Positions 21,733-33,468 of a stretch of DNA of 64,000 nucleotides are shown here, piece by piece. The stretch is from Anastrepha obliqua (taxonomy: Eukaryota; Arthropoda; Insecta; Diptera; Tephritidae): positions 124,403,879 to 124,467,878 of the forward strand of contig NC_072896.1 of the NCBI RefSeq assembly GCF_027943255.1, written 5' to 3'. The translations under genes were made by a program, and so were the position numbers. Within the stretch, counting starts at the first letter, position 1; each line of letters starts with the position of its first letter. The notes below the pieces were generated by a model. The model searched no databases and had not been told where the DNA came from. It saw nothing but the letters and a program-made list of their open reading frames with translations.

Positions 21733-22673
21733 CTGGGTTGCCCATATTCGACGGACCCATGTGTTTTTTTTAAATCAAAGAAAAACACTACTTTTTTGAT
21801 GTTGCCGATAATAATCATTTTATTTGGTTCAAGTAGATTTGTCGACATTACTTTTTGAATATGATATCTCTCAAATGGCCGCCTTGAGACTGTACGGCGT
21901 GTGGTGTCCGTTTTGCAGCATTTTCCATAGTTTTAGCTAACATTTCGGCTGGAATAGCGGCTATTTCCTCACGGAAGTTGTTCTTGAGCTCTTTTATGGT
22001 CTTTGGCTTATTAATATAAACCTTTGATTTTAAATATACCCACAAGAAGAAGTCAGGTGGCGGGCGAACTCGGTGGGCAGTCAAAATCGCCGATTTTCGA
22101 CATCAAACAACGAGGAACCAATTTCCTCAAAAAATCGATTGTGGTGCGAGCTGTGTGTGGTGGAGCACCGTCTTGTTGAAACCAGAACTGCCTCATACGC
22201 TTCGACGAATAATTGGCATCAAAAAGAGCGATAACGCTCCTCATTGACGGTAACAGCTTGACCATTTTCATGTTCAAAGAAAAACGGCCCAATAACGTTG
22301 CACCAAACAGTGACTTTTTCGTCGTAAAGAGGTACCTCTTTAATTTTGTGAGGATTTTCAGTGGCGTAAATACGTTAATTTCGGTTGTTTACCGTCCCAT
22401 TCAATAAGAAATGACCCTCATCGGACATGATGATTTTGTTCTTCTTCTTCTTTTGACTGAATGTAAATTTGAACAATTGACTTCTTCTTTGACTTCTTCT
22501 TTTTGTTGAATGTAAATTTGAACAATTTGGGAGCGATCGCGTGGCGTGTACTGTTCCATGGTAAAAATCTGCTTGGACTGACGCTTCCAACGCGGTATGT
22601 CATTAAGCGATCTGACGTCTCTGTCAAAAGATACAGGATTGCCAGATGGGTGCGTCGAATATGGGCAACCCTG
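21733..22673 (-). mobile_element. DD41D (rosa-like) mariner, short copy with intact 25-bp TIRs
   Basis: The ends are perfect apart from one or two bases: CTGGGTTGCCCATATTCGAC on the left and GTCGAATATGGGCAACCCTG on the right, each with TA outside (21731-21732, 22674-22675). Inside, the minus strand encodes MEQYTPRDRSQIVQIYIQQK and, almost at once, MSDEGHFLLNG, so the helix-turn-helix part is deleted and a small duplication (TTGTTCAAATTTACATTCA twice) marks the scar. FWFQQDGAPPHTARTTIDFL and VRPPPDFFLW... SKVYINKP follow, with a shift between them. The transposase is dead but the ends look usable in trans. Confidence 0.85.
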
Positions 22674-22904
22674 TACTATAATAAATATTTTTTGTAAAAG
22701 GTACTTTTTTCAAAAATACTTTGAACTTTTTTAAAAATAGCTAAAGGGTTGAATATTTTATGGGAACTTAAATTATAAGCATCTGCATATGGAAGCACTT
22801 TGTAACGGGTAACTATGCATCTCAATAGACTTTAGGCCCCAATGAGTTTTGAATATTTGATGAAAGACGGAAATAAGAATTTTCGGAACAAAACTTCTTC
22901 TTCT

Positions 22905-23150
22905 TGATTGGCACAATAACCGAGTTTAACAAAGCGCGCCAGTGGTTTCGTTTTCGTACTTGGACACACCAAGTGAGGCCAAAAGAGGAAGCAATCAGAC
23001 ACCTCCTATGTGAGTGTGAAGGCTTCACCGGAAGGAGGCTTCACACTCTTGGTACTGCATTCTTAACAGATGTAGCGGAAATCGGGCATCTAAAATTAAC
23101 GAAGCCTTCCTTGCTCGTTTATAAAAGCTGCAGGATGGTTTAAAAAGGCA
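22905..23150 (+). pseudogene. LINE C-terminal fragment (R1/Jockey-like)
   Basis: The plus strand reads EEAIRHLLCECEGFTGRRLH, then TLGTAFLTDVAEIGHLKLTK. This is the CCHC-like cysteine/histidine motif and C-terminus typical of insect LINE ORF2 ('eEtveHlLCeCpaf...R...LG..fl.'). It abuts a minus-strand LINE at about 23155. Confidence 0.7.
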
Positions 23151-23154
23151 CCCA

Positions 23155-24310
23155 TAGTGTACGAATAAGTTCAAGCGATATCTTAATGGATCTAGGACGG
23201 GTGTCATTGCGACAGTTGTTTTTGTTATAGCAGTAATAAAACCCCCATCATTGTAGGGTATATCACCTGTCGTCTTCGTGTGACTCATCTAAATGTAGGC
23301 CCAGGAAACATGCTGCTTCGACAGGTTGGGTCAAAAGGGAGAGGGGTGTTAGATTAGTAGGTTGGAAAGGGCATGTGAAAAGGTGGTTAGTGTCGCGCGG
23401 GGTACCTTCACATGCCGGGCATACATATGTTTGGTATGTCGGGGTCAATTTTGAATAAGTAGGAGCTTAACCTGCTATAATATCTAGAACGTAATTGTGC
23501 CAGTGTTACGCGGGTTTCACGGGAAAGCTGGAGCTTTTCATCTGCTGAAGGTGGCGATTGGACTCCAATTATGGTATTCGGTGGACGGGAGCTTAAGAAT
23601 GTGGTAACAGTCTCCCGGTGAATGTCGTTTAATGTCTGTCTAAACACTGTTTGGTCCAGTAGATGTCTGCTAGTTTTGTCCTGGATCTCGTCGGCGTAGT
23701 TTATTAGGTGTCTCCTGACGTGCCTTGGAGGCGGCTCTGGCTCAAGCAGATGTTTGCAAGGGGGAAACCTGCGGTAGCATCTGTACAGGGAGCATCTGTA
23801 CCGCATTGTAAAGGTGTTGAATGGCGGACATCAGGAGACAACCCCTCGCTGTCCGAATAGCAGTGTTTTGGCATGTCTGAAGCTTTAACCACTGCAAGTC
23901 ACTGATTTCAGGCGATCAGACAGGCGCAGCATAGTTGAGAACCGGCCGAATAACTGTCTTAAATGTCAATAGCAACAATTCTTTGCCTTTGCCCCAAGTG
24001 CTGCCGGCAAGCGATTTGAGGACCTTGTTGCGATTTTCGACTTTAGTGGCAATTGCGGTTGTGTGCGCAGGGAAGGAGAGCAAACTGTCGAGGTTACACC
24101 AAAAATTTTCGGATTGCTTACAGTCGAAATTTTTGTGTCATCGACTTTTACCTTGAGGGGCAGTTGACCTCCTTTGTGGTAAAGAGGGTCGCCGTGGAGT
24201 TAGTGGGGGAAAGTTGGAGACTCCTCGCAGTGGAAAAGCGAGAAAATCGGTGAGGTAGTTGTTCACTTTGCAGCACAGGTCATCGATGTCATTGCCCGTC
24301 ATTGCGACAG
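23155..24310 (-). pseudogene. LINE (Jockey-superfamily) ORF2 C-terminal part
   Basis: The minus strand reads HTTAIATKVENRNKVLKSLA, GSTWGKGKELLLLTFKTVIR, PVLNYAAPV, a stop, LQTCQNTAIRTARGCLLMSA, IQHLY, then PRHVRRHLINYADEIQDKTS and RETRVTLAQLRSRYYSRLSS. The end block is NHLFTCPFQPTNLTPLSLL and PVEAACFLGL. These are the thumb and cysteine-rich C-terminal blocks of a common fly LINE ('LkaLagstWG..ke.l..tyk.i.rpv.nYaapvWsp'). Two or three frameshifts or stops make it non-functional. It is 5'-truncated. Confidence 0.8.
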
Positions 24311-24799
24311 TCACCCTACCTACCTACTTACCCACCTCCTACGCATTTATAATTTTTTTTTCAATAATTGGATTGGAAATACTATTTTAAAAAAAGTTGA
24401 GCACATCTTTTTTTAATCGCAGTTAACAGGTAAGATTAATAAATATTTTATAAATAAATATACACTCTTATAAATATTTTGTTAGAATGAATAACCAACG
24501 TCTTTGCATCAAATCGAGTACTTAATATAATAATTATAAAGATTTTTTAATGTTTTTATTGTTAAAAACAAACTTTACATTTGTTGAGAAAAATTTTTAC
24601 TTTTTCGGCAAGGAATTGGTTCAAAGTATTTATTTTTTAATTTTTTCATCCATCGAATTCTATACATCTACATTTTTTTCTGCAGTTTAATGGTAAATAA
24701 ATAAGTTGCAAATAATAATTAAAAAGGTATTGCCATTTTTGGAATTTCGCTCAATTTAATAATGATAAAATTAAGGGAAAATTGACCTGGGACAAGGAT

Positions 24800-24945
24800 T
24801 AGAGGCCGCGATCGACCAAAAAACACTTGGAGAAGGTCGATGCTGCGCAAACTAGCAGATGCCGACATCTCATGTTACAGTGCAAAAACAACAGCACAGA
24901 ACCGTATACAATGGAGGAAAACAAAACAAAAAAAATCTTCAACGC
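24800..24945 (+). pseudogene. Small RTE-like LINE fragment
   Basis: The plus strand reads RGRDRPKNTWRRSMLRKLAD, ADISCYSAKTTAQNRIQWR. This matches the RTE-type terminal block 'GRPk.tWrR.v..El...g.sW.eak..A.nR..Wr'. Nothing else of the element remains. Confidence 0.65.
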
Positions 24946-26658
24946 AAAGAATTTAATTATCATCAGCAGCCGAAAGCCTCTGTTGCTAGCGCCGCGTTTG
25001 CTTCAGTTTACCTCATAATTTGAATATAATTTAAGCTTTTTAAAATAAAAATAAATAAATTATCATCAGAACCTTGTTTATCATCAGGACTTTGCACTTT
25101 TATGCTGAGACATAAGCTTATCGCCTCTCATTGCTTTCAATTGGGCATATGGCAAAATTTTGATACACAAATACAATACAACCATCTCTATGGAGAGCAA
25201 AGTATGATTGATAACCAATTTGTTTACGTTGATTTTTACTTCTCTATCCTCTCAGCGACATATACGAGCATGTTGTGTATGCATGTGTATGCCACCCAAA
25301 ATCTTAAATGTATTTGTTCTCAAAGTAGCCACTCTACTTTTTACTGTGAGATTATGTTTGATTTCTCTCATATTTTATGCGATCTCTTTGTTTGTTATGT
25401 ATAAATACATATGTAGCGTCAGTGCAATCAGCTGATTCAATTTGTTCTTATTTTATTAATTAATGCACAGCTATGGATTATGCAGAAATATCTCATACTT
25501 TGTATTTTATTGTATATTTATTCGTGATATTAAACTTACTTTAGGATAATAAAATATAATATATAACGGCGACTGAGACCAACCTCATAATGAGTTCTGA
25601 GTTATTCGTATGTGCATATGTAGAAGTGTAATATCAACTGGTGTATGCCAAGAGAGTAGCTGTTTGCCGAATCAAGTGTGTGTGTTTATGGAGCGTTAAA
25701 CGCCTTTCGCTCTTCTTGCTGGTAAACAATCAACAAATGTAAACAATCATATGCACATCAGTGGAAAACTTGAGTTGGAATGCAGGGGCATGGAGAGAAA
25801 TCAAACAAGTTGAAATAACTCTAAACAAGCGCAAGGAGTCCGCACTTCCATGGCGTCCTCCGTCACTGCGCAAGTGTTCGTCATGTTGCTAAGGTAGCTT
25901 CCGGTCACATGGCTTAAACGCTGGAAAGCGAAGTTTGCTGAGGTTTAGCTGAGGCAGGATTTAGCGTGAAAAATCAGAAAGTCGGAGTCGCTCATTGCAA
26001 ACGGTTGGTTTTGAAAACTATTCGCAAGGCATACAAAAGTGTTGAGAAAGAACATATATACATACATACATACATACTTATTTGAATATTTAATAGTACA
26101 TACATATAAGCGCTCCTACTTATTAAGTGTGACGAGTAGAAAATTTTAAGTGAAGTTGTAAAGTGTTTTTAAGAATTTTATAATAATTTGTGATAAATAA
26201 AATGTTTTGTAAGACTGCATGAGTTGGAAATTAAAATAAATAACGAAAAGTTAAAGAAAACTAGAATCCTTTTTACCGACAACAAAAAAAAACATATTAA
26301 AGTGCCTAACACCGCCTGAAACCATTTCCTAAATAATTTTCGTAGAAAATCAAATCATATAATTTTCCATAAAAGAATAATACCCATTCTCGAGGTTTGT
26401 GAAAAAATCGAAAAGTTTGTTGTGTAATCGCACCAAAGCCAGTTCAAACGTTCCCATCAAATTGGATCACAAACAACGAATTCACAAATACAGTAAAATT
26501 TCTCATACATTTGTATGCACATGCAAATGTGTTAGTGCTCTAATGTTTTTGCCGTGAAATATGCAACACAGTATGGCGTTATCGAAAAATGTGGCTTTCT
26601 TGCGCTATTGATAAAGCGGCATAGGCACAAATAATAACAAAAAAAAAAAAGAAAAAAT
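24946..26658. other. Upstream region of nompC, no gene recognised
   Basis: About 1.7 kb of AT-rich sequence with a CATA microsatellite (26058-26078) leads to the nompC start codon. It must contain the nompC 5' untranslated region and promoter, but I cannot place a TATA box, initiator or splice site with confidence. No transposon ends were seen. Confidence 0.4.
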
Positions 26659-27048
26659 ATGTCGCAACCGGGGAAACGCGGCGGGCGTGGCGGCGCCGGC
26701 GGTGGCATTGGACGCCGTACGCCCTCGAACGTTGCTGGCGCAATCGGTGCCAACACACCTGATGAATCGAATGCGGCCAGTGAACGCGCCACGCCAGCCA
26801 GTAAGGCCGACTCAGATCAGAAGGACGACAGTTCCAGTAATGGCGATAAGAAAGAGGTGGACAGCTTTGTGACACCGAAGCCACCAAGCGCTGGCGCTTC
26901 CATCCGTGACACCTCAAATAAGATACTCGCATTGGCGATGAAAAGCGAATGGACGCCGATCGAACAGGAGCTAAAGAAACTGGAGAAATATGTAGCGAAT
27001 TCGGGTGAGGATGGCAATCACATACCGTTGGCGGGCATACACGACCCG
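26659..27048 (+). CDS. nompC: nompC (TRPN mechanosensitive channel), exon 1
   Basis: This is the N-terminus of NompC, the TRPN channel that converts mechanical force into cation current in fly bristle and chordotonal neurons and for touch. The 130 codons begin MSQPGKRGGRGGAGGGIGRR after an A-rich leader (AAAATATGT) and run through a polar segment (ASERATPASKADSDQKDDSS) to TPIEQELKKLEKYVANSGED and the HIPLAGIHD linker before the ankyrin repeats. From memory this is nearly the Drosophila sequence. The exon ends at GTGAGT (27049) in phase 0, and reading through it gives a stop after 14 codons. The Gly/Arg-rich start is family-typical. Exon 2 is at 33367. Confidence 0.95.
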
Positions 27049-28029
27049 GTGAGTTTTAAAATATTCGCACTGCATTGCTCGAAAACTGAATAAGTTTTGC
27101 GCTGATATTTCTGGTTTATGTTCATATACCCCCCGTACGATTTTCGTATCCATTGTCAACAAGGCGTGTTGTTTAGGTGACAAAATAACGACAAATCGAC
27201 AGATTCATCCAACCTTTGTAACTGCAGCGACAGTTGGGGGCACTGGCATTCCCTGACGGTGGAAAAGTAGCTATGCAAATTATGACACCGAGACATTCTG
27301 AAGTTCACCATCTTAGTAACAGATATACAGACACATAACCGCATTGTTTGGGGCCATAAAAAATGGGGAAGGCTGCAGTTTTTTTGTAATATGCAGCAAC
27401 AACAACCAATCGTAGTCATAAAATTTTCGAATAAAATATCAATAAATTTACTAAAAAGGGTTGTGTCGTGCTAAAATTTATTGTCTTTGGGTTAAAGCTG
27501 CCGACAAGTCGTGATTATTTTTTATGATTTCTCAATGGAGGGGCGGTTGTCGCGTAGGTAACAGTCACATAAAAAGGAAGTTGTTGTCGCAAATAGTTGT
27601 ATGGCACGGCAGCACCGCAACCTGTTAAAATGCTTCCTTGGTGATATCCACACAATTCACGCTGAGGGCTCTCCAACGGTTTTTATCTATTTTCTATTTT
27701 TTATAAATTTAATTGAGGGCGCTGCAAAAAGGAATCCAGTCAAGCACAGCGCAAAAAAAAAACACAAACCAAATAAAAAAAAAAATATTCATTGCTATCA
27801 TAGATATTAATAAATTTTATTTAATATCAAATATTCTCGAATCTTGTGCATTATACGAAAGTATAACAACAATTTATGTAGGTGTCTCACAGCTTTTGGA
27901 ATTTCTCCAAATAGTGTTTTTGAGCAATCACAGTGTCCAAGCAACAAAGCAAACCGCGCGCAAGGCTCGTATTTTGACAAACAGTTGTGACAACCAAAAT
28001 CAAACAGATATAAAATAAAACTTACTGAA

Positions 28030-29205
28030 AATACGCCATCCACGGCTTTGGATATCAAATTATGTATATCTGCCACCCCTAGATCCCTTCTGCAAATACT
28101 CAGCGGCCTGTTCCGCTTTAAGGCTCAAAGCTCCCAATGGAAGACTGTCACACATGGACATTCAACCATCTTAGACTCCTGTACGGATATACTTAGTGAT
28201 TGTGACTATCACCCTCCCATTCTCTGCTTCGAAAAGAATTTCCTAAAGAAAATCCCTTCTAGACGGAAATGGTTTGAAGAAGAGCCAACACCCAACACAC
28301 CCGTTGAGATCTACAAGGACGGATCTAAAATGGACACCGGCGTAGGATCGGGGTTATATTGCGAAGAGCTTTTCTGTAGTGTTTTTCAAGCGGAAATAAA
28401 TGCTATTCATGAAGCCTTAAAATGGTTAGAGATAAACAGAATATCATAAGCAGATATCTGCATTCTACGAGGCAGCCAAACTGCCCCACGGGCCCTGGAT
28501 GCATTCCAAACAACATCAAGGAGTGTCTTACGTTGGCGCCAATCTCTTAATGAGATGGCCAGATAATATCGTATAAACTTGTGTTGGGTTCCAGACCACA
28601 GAGCTATACCAGGAAACTGTAGGGCAGACCAACTTGCAAGAGAAGGTACCTGTATGCCACGCATAAGTAATTTTATCGAGATACCTCTCGCAACTTGTAA
28701 GCTTCTCATTAAGGACGCACTAATCAGTTAGCGTTAACACCTGTAAAATTGCTAGGCAAACATGGCCAAGGCTAAATCTACGTCTGTCCAAGAGCATTAT
28801 AAAACTGAATAGACTTCAAATCAGGACCTTAGTAGGGGCTCTCACAGGACATTGTCTCATAGGAAATCATGCAAGGAGATTAGGCGTTTACACGCATGAT
28901 TTCTGTGGTAGCTGCAGAAATGAGGAGGAGTTGGAAACAATTCAACACCATTTTTGCACATGCCCAGCTCTAGCCAGAAGTAGCAACCCATATTTAAGAT
29001 CTTACTTCTTAATGAATATGGATAATATATACACTTTAGGTCTCAACAACCTTTTATGCTTTGTCAAAAGCTCAGGATGGTTCAATATGGAAAGGGAAAT
29101 GTAGCCCAGCCCCCGCGGCTCACAAGGACCCATTTCGTAGTCTAAGTGGCATCGTTGTCTCTATGTGCGATGTGGCTGCCAAACCTAGCCTAACCTAATA
29201 AAAAT
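28030..29205 (+). pseudogene. R1/I-like LINE 3' half with RNase H domain
   Basis: The plus strand reads PVEIYKDGSKMDTGVGSGLY (start of RNase H, catalytic Asp in YKDGSK), then VFQAEINAIHEALKWLEIN (second acidic residue), then after stops LCWVPDHRAIPGNCRADQLA (the 'WVPGH.gi.GNE.AD.LA' block). It ends with ALTGHCLIGNHARRLGVYTH, DFCGSCRNEEELETIQHHFC and TCPAL. Stops and shifts are scattered throughout. It is 5'-truncated, lacking the endonuclease and polymerase, and ends near AACCTAATAAAAATAC. Same orientation as nompC. Confidence 0.8.
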
Positions 29206-29599
29206 ACTTTAAATTTAATTGTTGGTACGTTTCATTATATAGTAGGCTTGACAGCCTATGCCTGAAAAGCTATTAGTTTACCCTTCCCAGAAGACCTTTG
29301 CTAATCGATGTAGAAGTTTTTGATATTGCTTGTCCGCCACATCGTCCCAAGATCGATGAATTGTTTTGATTGCGTCTTTCAACTTTTTAATCTGTCACTC
29401 TGAAAGTGTTTGACTAACGTAGGATTTGAATATTTCCAGTTTCAGGAATCGTGCGTTAAAATGTTTCAATTATTTTTCCAGGTGAAACGCACTACCATAC
29501 TTTATGATATAAATCAAAATTCTTTTAAATAAAACACCACTTTTTAAATAACAAATAATTTACGCTGCTGGCGTAGAAGCACAACCGAAGCATGTATGA

Positions 29600-30040
29600 A
29601 CCCTTATCGGGCTCATTCCAGCAAAGCCAAATTTCGATAGGCATCCGAAGAGAATCACTAGACAACTTCGCTCTCTTACGATCTGTCCCGTTCTCGAATT
29701 CTGTTGCTTGTTTTCAATGAAGTGCCGCTCGATTTTGCTCAACAAATCTCTTGGCTGTGCATGCAACATTTGTCTGATCTGGGTTCCAGGACATAGGAAC
29801 ATAGAGTGAAATGAAATTGCTGATGAGCTTCCCAGGAAGAGGACCGAATTGGCCTCAGAGACCTCCTAACCGGTCATCACCCTGAAAGTTGTTCAAGGGG
29901 AACTAAATCCAATCAATCTCCTCCATTATATCAACAGCTCTGGCTGGCTGTAGATATCTGCCTGTTGGAGGTCCCATAATGGTATCAAAAGGGCGCTTTA
30001 GTGCTACTTGAGGAGTCCCAGACCGGCACTTGGAGCATTT
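29600..30040 (+). pseudogene. R1-like LINE 3' fragment (RNase H end and 3' UTR)
   Basis: The plus strand reads LLNKSLGCACNICLIWVPGH, RNIE, a stop, NEIADELPRKRTELASET. This is the C-terminal RNase H block. It then reaches a 3' segment with GGTATCAAAAGGGCGCTTTA, also found in the intron of the acyl-CoA synthetase gene (minus strand) and near 45.85 kb. Upstream limits are vague. Confidence 0.6.
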
Positions 30041-30339
30041 CACCTGCCTGCCTCACTCAATCTTTTCTTTTCATTTGGTGTTTTGGGACATGAACAAACT
30101 CAACGTCCTCTTTTGCTCACATTTTTTGGCACAGAAAACAGTTTTGCTTACTCACTTTTTTAGCAAAAGTTTCATTTTTTATTCTCTAGAGTATTTTTTC
30201 TTTAGAATTTGCTTTGAAATAAAAAGCAGCTTTTCCAAAAGAACATCACTGATTTACTAAGTAGCTTAAGATGGCTGACTGAGGGCGAAAATTAGATATC
30301 ACATCACCTTTAATTATTGCTTCATGAGTTCAATATTTT

Positions 30340-31594
30340 TGTGCGCAACTAAGTTATCGCAGTTTTTTTGATAAAAATACAACTTTATTCTGAAAAAATA
30401 GTTACAAGTGAATCATTGAAAGTATTGCCCATCGCTGGCTATTACTTTTTCCCATCTATCTGGTAGATTTCGTATACCGTCGCGTAAAACTGTTCGTCAT
30501 TTGATACTATCCACGGATCAAGTAATTTTTTGATGTCTTCATATGAATGGAACTGCTGCTCAGCTAGACCATGTGCCATCGATCGAAACAGGTGATAATC
30601 GGACGGCGCAACATCTGGAGAATATGGCGGGTGGGATAAGATTTCCCATTTCAGTGTTTCCAGGTAGGTTTTAACGGGTTTGGCAACGTGAGGCCGAGCG
30701 TTGTCATGCTGTAGAATCACTGTTTCATACCTCTCGGCATATTGCGACCGTTTCTCGCGCAGTGCTCAGCGCAATCGCATCAATCGAAGTCGGTACCGAT
30801 CCCCAGTGATGGTTTCGCTTGGTTTTAACAGTTCATAATAAATAACACCAACTTGGTCCCACCAAATACATAGCATAGCTTTCGCAGCGTGAATATTCGG
30901 ACGAGGCGACGACATAGAAACATGACCGGACAGTCCCCATGACTTCCTTTTTTGTGGATTGCTGTAATGAATCCATTTTTCATCACCCGTCATGATGCGA
31001 TGAAGAAAACCATTCCTTTTTTGCCGCTGGACGACGTTCAATATCCCTTGGTTTTAACTCATAAGGAACCCAAGTTCCCTGTTTCTGAATCATTCTCAAA
31101 GCATGCAATCGCTTGGAAATGGATTGGCGTGTAACTCCTAATACTGAAGCAAGCTTCTTGCGTTTGACACGGATCCTCAATGAGCAATGCCTCCAATTCA
31201 GCGTCCTCGAAGGTTTGTGGCCTTCCTTCACGCGGACGGTCGTCAACATTAAAATCACCGCCTTTGAAGCGACAGAACCAATCTCGGCACGTTGTTTCAC
31301 TTAAAGCAGCATCTCCATAAACTTTTTGTAGTTCTCGACGCGCTTCAGCCGCCATTTTTTTCGCATTAAAGAGGAAAATCAACACTTCTCGCAAATGACG
31401 ATTATTCGGCACAAAATCAGACATTTTCACAAAACCAAAAGTGTGTGATACCAAAACAAAATCACTAATGTGTCGAAGCAGTTTATTTACCGTATGTCTA
31501 AGCTTGGTTTATGACGTTTAGGTTATGTTAGAATATACTAGCAGACACTGCTGGCGGCACCTATTGACAAACAGCGATAACTTAGTTGCGCACG
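30340..31594 (-). pseudogene. Mariner (DD34D) copy, near full length, frameshifted
   Basis: GTGCGCAACTAAGTTATCGC (30341-30360) and its exact inverse (31574-31593) are the terminal repeats. The minus strand encodes MSDFVPNNRHLREVLIFLFN, TTCRDWFCRFKGGDF (helix-turn-helix part), FLHRIMTGDEKWIHYSNPQK (first Asp), VILQHDNARPHVAKPVKTYL (second Asp) and HPPYSPDVAPSDYHLFRSMA (third Asp). The last two aspartates are 34 residues apart. Frame breaks occur near 31140 and between 30720 and 30766, so it cannot make transposase. A TA target duplication is not evident. The 533-bp element at 38906 is an internally deleted relative. Confidence 0.9.
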
Positions 31595-31604
31595 CAATAA
31601 GTTT

Positions 31605-32560
31605 TAATGATAGAAGCGAATCTGAGGTGCTGATATTCCATGTTCTTCTACAGTTTGATTCAGCTTTCGAAACATTTCTGGAATCATATTTTCGGTATAG
31701 CCATCAGAACAGTCTTCGATTTTCCATTATTACCTTTCGGCTGTCAAAACACCGAAATGGTTCGCCGTAGTGGTTTTTGACTCGATCAGAGTCAGTACAT
31801 AAAAAACTCGCAGGTAGCCATACAAGCAGAATTGCATGAGTTTTTCTTTGGTTTTTGTTGGCTGGATGGTATTCGATTCGTTCTGGCCAAAAATACACGG
31901 TTAATGATGGCACTGTGACGTAGCTGATGAGTTGTTTTCCAACAAATCCTTTCTTTTTTTTTCTTTGGCGAATTGCTTCACGTAAAGTCTCAGAAATTCC
32001 AAATAATAGTCTGACCTTCTGGCAAAACATGAGCATGGTTTTCTGTTTTTTTGTCTGGTTGTCTTGATTTGGAGCTCTCCACTCACTCGCTTGATGTCTG
32101 AATTGCGTATCGTACTCATAAACCTACGTCTCGTCTCCAGTAAAGATAAGTTTGTTGATTGTTGAGTCGGTTTCAGCCTTGGATAGTATGTATTTGGCGA
32201 TATCAACGCGGTTACTATTTTGCATGAAATTCAGATCCTTTGGGACCAACTTTGTAGCAACACGGCGCAAACCCAAATCATTACTTGCAATGCCTTGAAC
32301 GGTCCATAAGCAACGTTCAAGTCTTGCGCCAGCTCTCTGATGGTTAATTTTCGGTTACTGATCAACTTTTCTCTAACTTTATTGATGTTTTCATTAGTTT
32401 TCGATGACGACGGACTGCCACTACCTTTGTCATCCTCGTTGGACCCACGATCTCTTCTGAAGCGTTCATGCCGCTCGTAAACGAACGTCTTCTTCAGAGT
32501 ATCACTACTGAAAGGGTTTCCCAATATTTCTAAGGTTTTCGCACTATCGAGTCTGCATCG
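31605..32560 (-). pseudogene. Second, older mariner remnant
   Basis: The minus strand reads FVYERHERFRRDRGSNEDDK, TNENINKVREKLISNRKLTI, RELAQDLNVAYG (N-terminal helix-turn-helix part), VATKLVPKDLNF, then SKAETDSTINKLIFTGDET followed by a stop and VYEYDTQFRHQASEWRAPN (first catalytic Asp in GDET). The second half is too decayed for the other two catalytic blocks to be clear. It is a different lineage from the copy beside it, closer to the element at 44.3-45.2 kb. Confidence 0.7.
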
Positions 32561-32689
32561 CCTTTTTAATGCAAAATTTAATACTAACTCGTTGTTACAA
32601 ATTCAAATCCATTTTTAAATCTGTAGAAATTCGAAAACACGTGTTGAGGTAGATTTACTAAAGACTGCGTGACTTTTACAAATGTATTT

Positions 32690-32928
32690 GACCGAGCTCC
32701 TCCCCCTATTCGTAGTGTGCGTCGTAATATTTTGCACAAATGGAGGGACTTATAGCAGGGGACCGCCTCCGAACGGCAAATGGTGTTTTTGTGAAGAGCT
32801 TTTACATGGCAGAAATAGACTCGGAGGCTTGCTAATTCCTGCCGAGGGATGACAGAGGGAAAACTTGTATCCTGGGCGCTTTCGAATGGTATTCACGCTC
32901 CCACCTATTTGGCTACGGTTGCCGGAAA
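32690..32928 (-). mobile_element. tRNA-derived SINE, diverged copy
   Basis: On the minus strand the head (GTAGCCAAATAGGTGGGAGC) precedes body blocks CGGCAGGAATTAGCAAGCCT and TGCCATGTAAAAGCTCTTCA, in the same order as the complete copy at 41110. The AT-rich tail at the left end is lost. Confidence 0.65.
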
Positions 32929-33366
32929 CTGGCGAGTCAAAAAAGGAAGTACAACTGAAAAGTAGCCAAATTTTTCACTTTTTCACACTTCTAATTTTAT
33001 ATATTAATTTTACTAACAGTGGTGGATTCTCATGAGAGAGACGTTTCTCTCTTTGTTTAAAAAAAGCCCGCTATTGATATTTTTAAAGGAGTGAAGAAAA
33101 ATCTCGCGATAGCTTTTCTTTTAACTTCCTAAAGGTTGGGGTTCTGTGACTATGGAAGACATTTTGAGTACAATTTTCAGAGAGCGTGGATAACATTTAA
33201 ATAAATATTTGCGGCAGTAATGCCCAACTTACGGACTAATAAATAAAGTACATTGACCACGGAATCTGAAAAAAGTGACCTATTGGAGCCTAAGAGTTTT
33301 ATTTATTTATAGAAAATATTGTATTTATTTGTTCAAGTTTAAACTAATAATATTATTATTTTGTAG

Positions 33367-33468
33367 AACACCGGCATGACTCCGCTAATGTACGCCACCA
33401 AGGACAATAAAACTTCCATTATGGATCGAATGATTGAGTTGGGCGCAGATGTCGGAGCACGAAATAAT
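33367..33468 (+). CDS. nompC: nompC exon 2 (first ankyrin repeat)
   Basis: This 34-codon, phase-0 exon lies between TTTTGTAG and GTAAGT. It reads NTGMTPLMYATKDNKTSIMD, RMIELGADVGARNN, the first ankyrin repeat of the 29-repeat NompC tether ('G.TPLm.A...n...i.d.li.lGAdv..rn'). It joins exon 1 (HIPLAGIHDP) without a frame change. From memory, Drosophila NompC continues DNYNVLHIAAMYS after this point; I find nothing like that downstream in the window. Confidence 0.95.

Larger units (their letters stand above)
27049..33366. other. nompC: nompC intron 1 (6.3 kb), transposon-rich
   Basis: The intron is defined by a GTGAGT donor and a TTTTGTAG acceptor around two in-phase nompC exons. The first kilobase (27049-28020) contains nothing I recognise. 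The rest holds an R1-like LINE, a second LINE scrap, two mariners and a SINE, listed separately. No alternative exon was seen. Confidence 0.9.

Noticed and set aside
26532..27017. Minus-strand open frames opposite nompC exon 1
   Set aside because: Shadows of a real exon on the plus strand with canonical start and splice donor.
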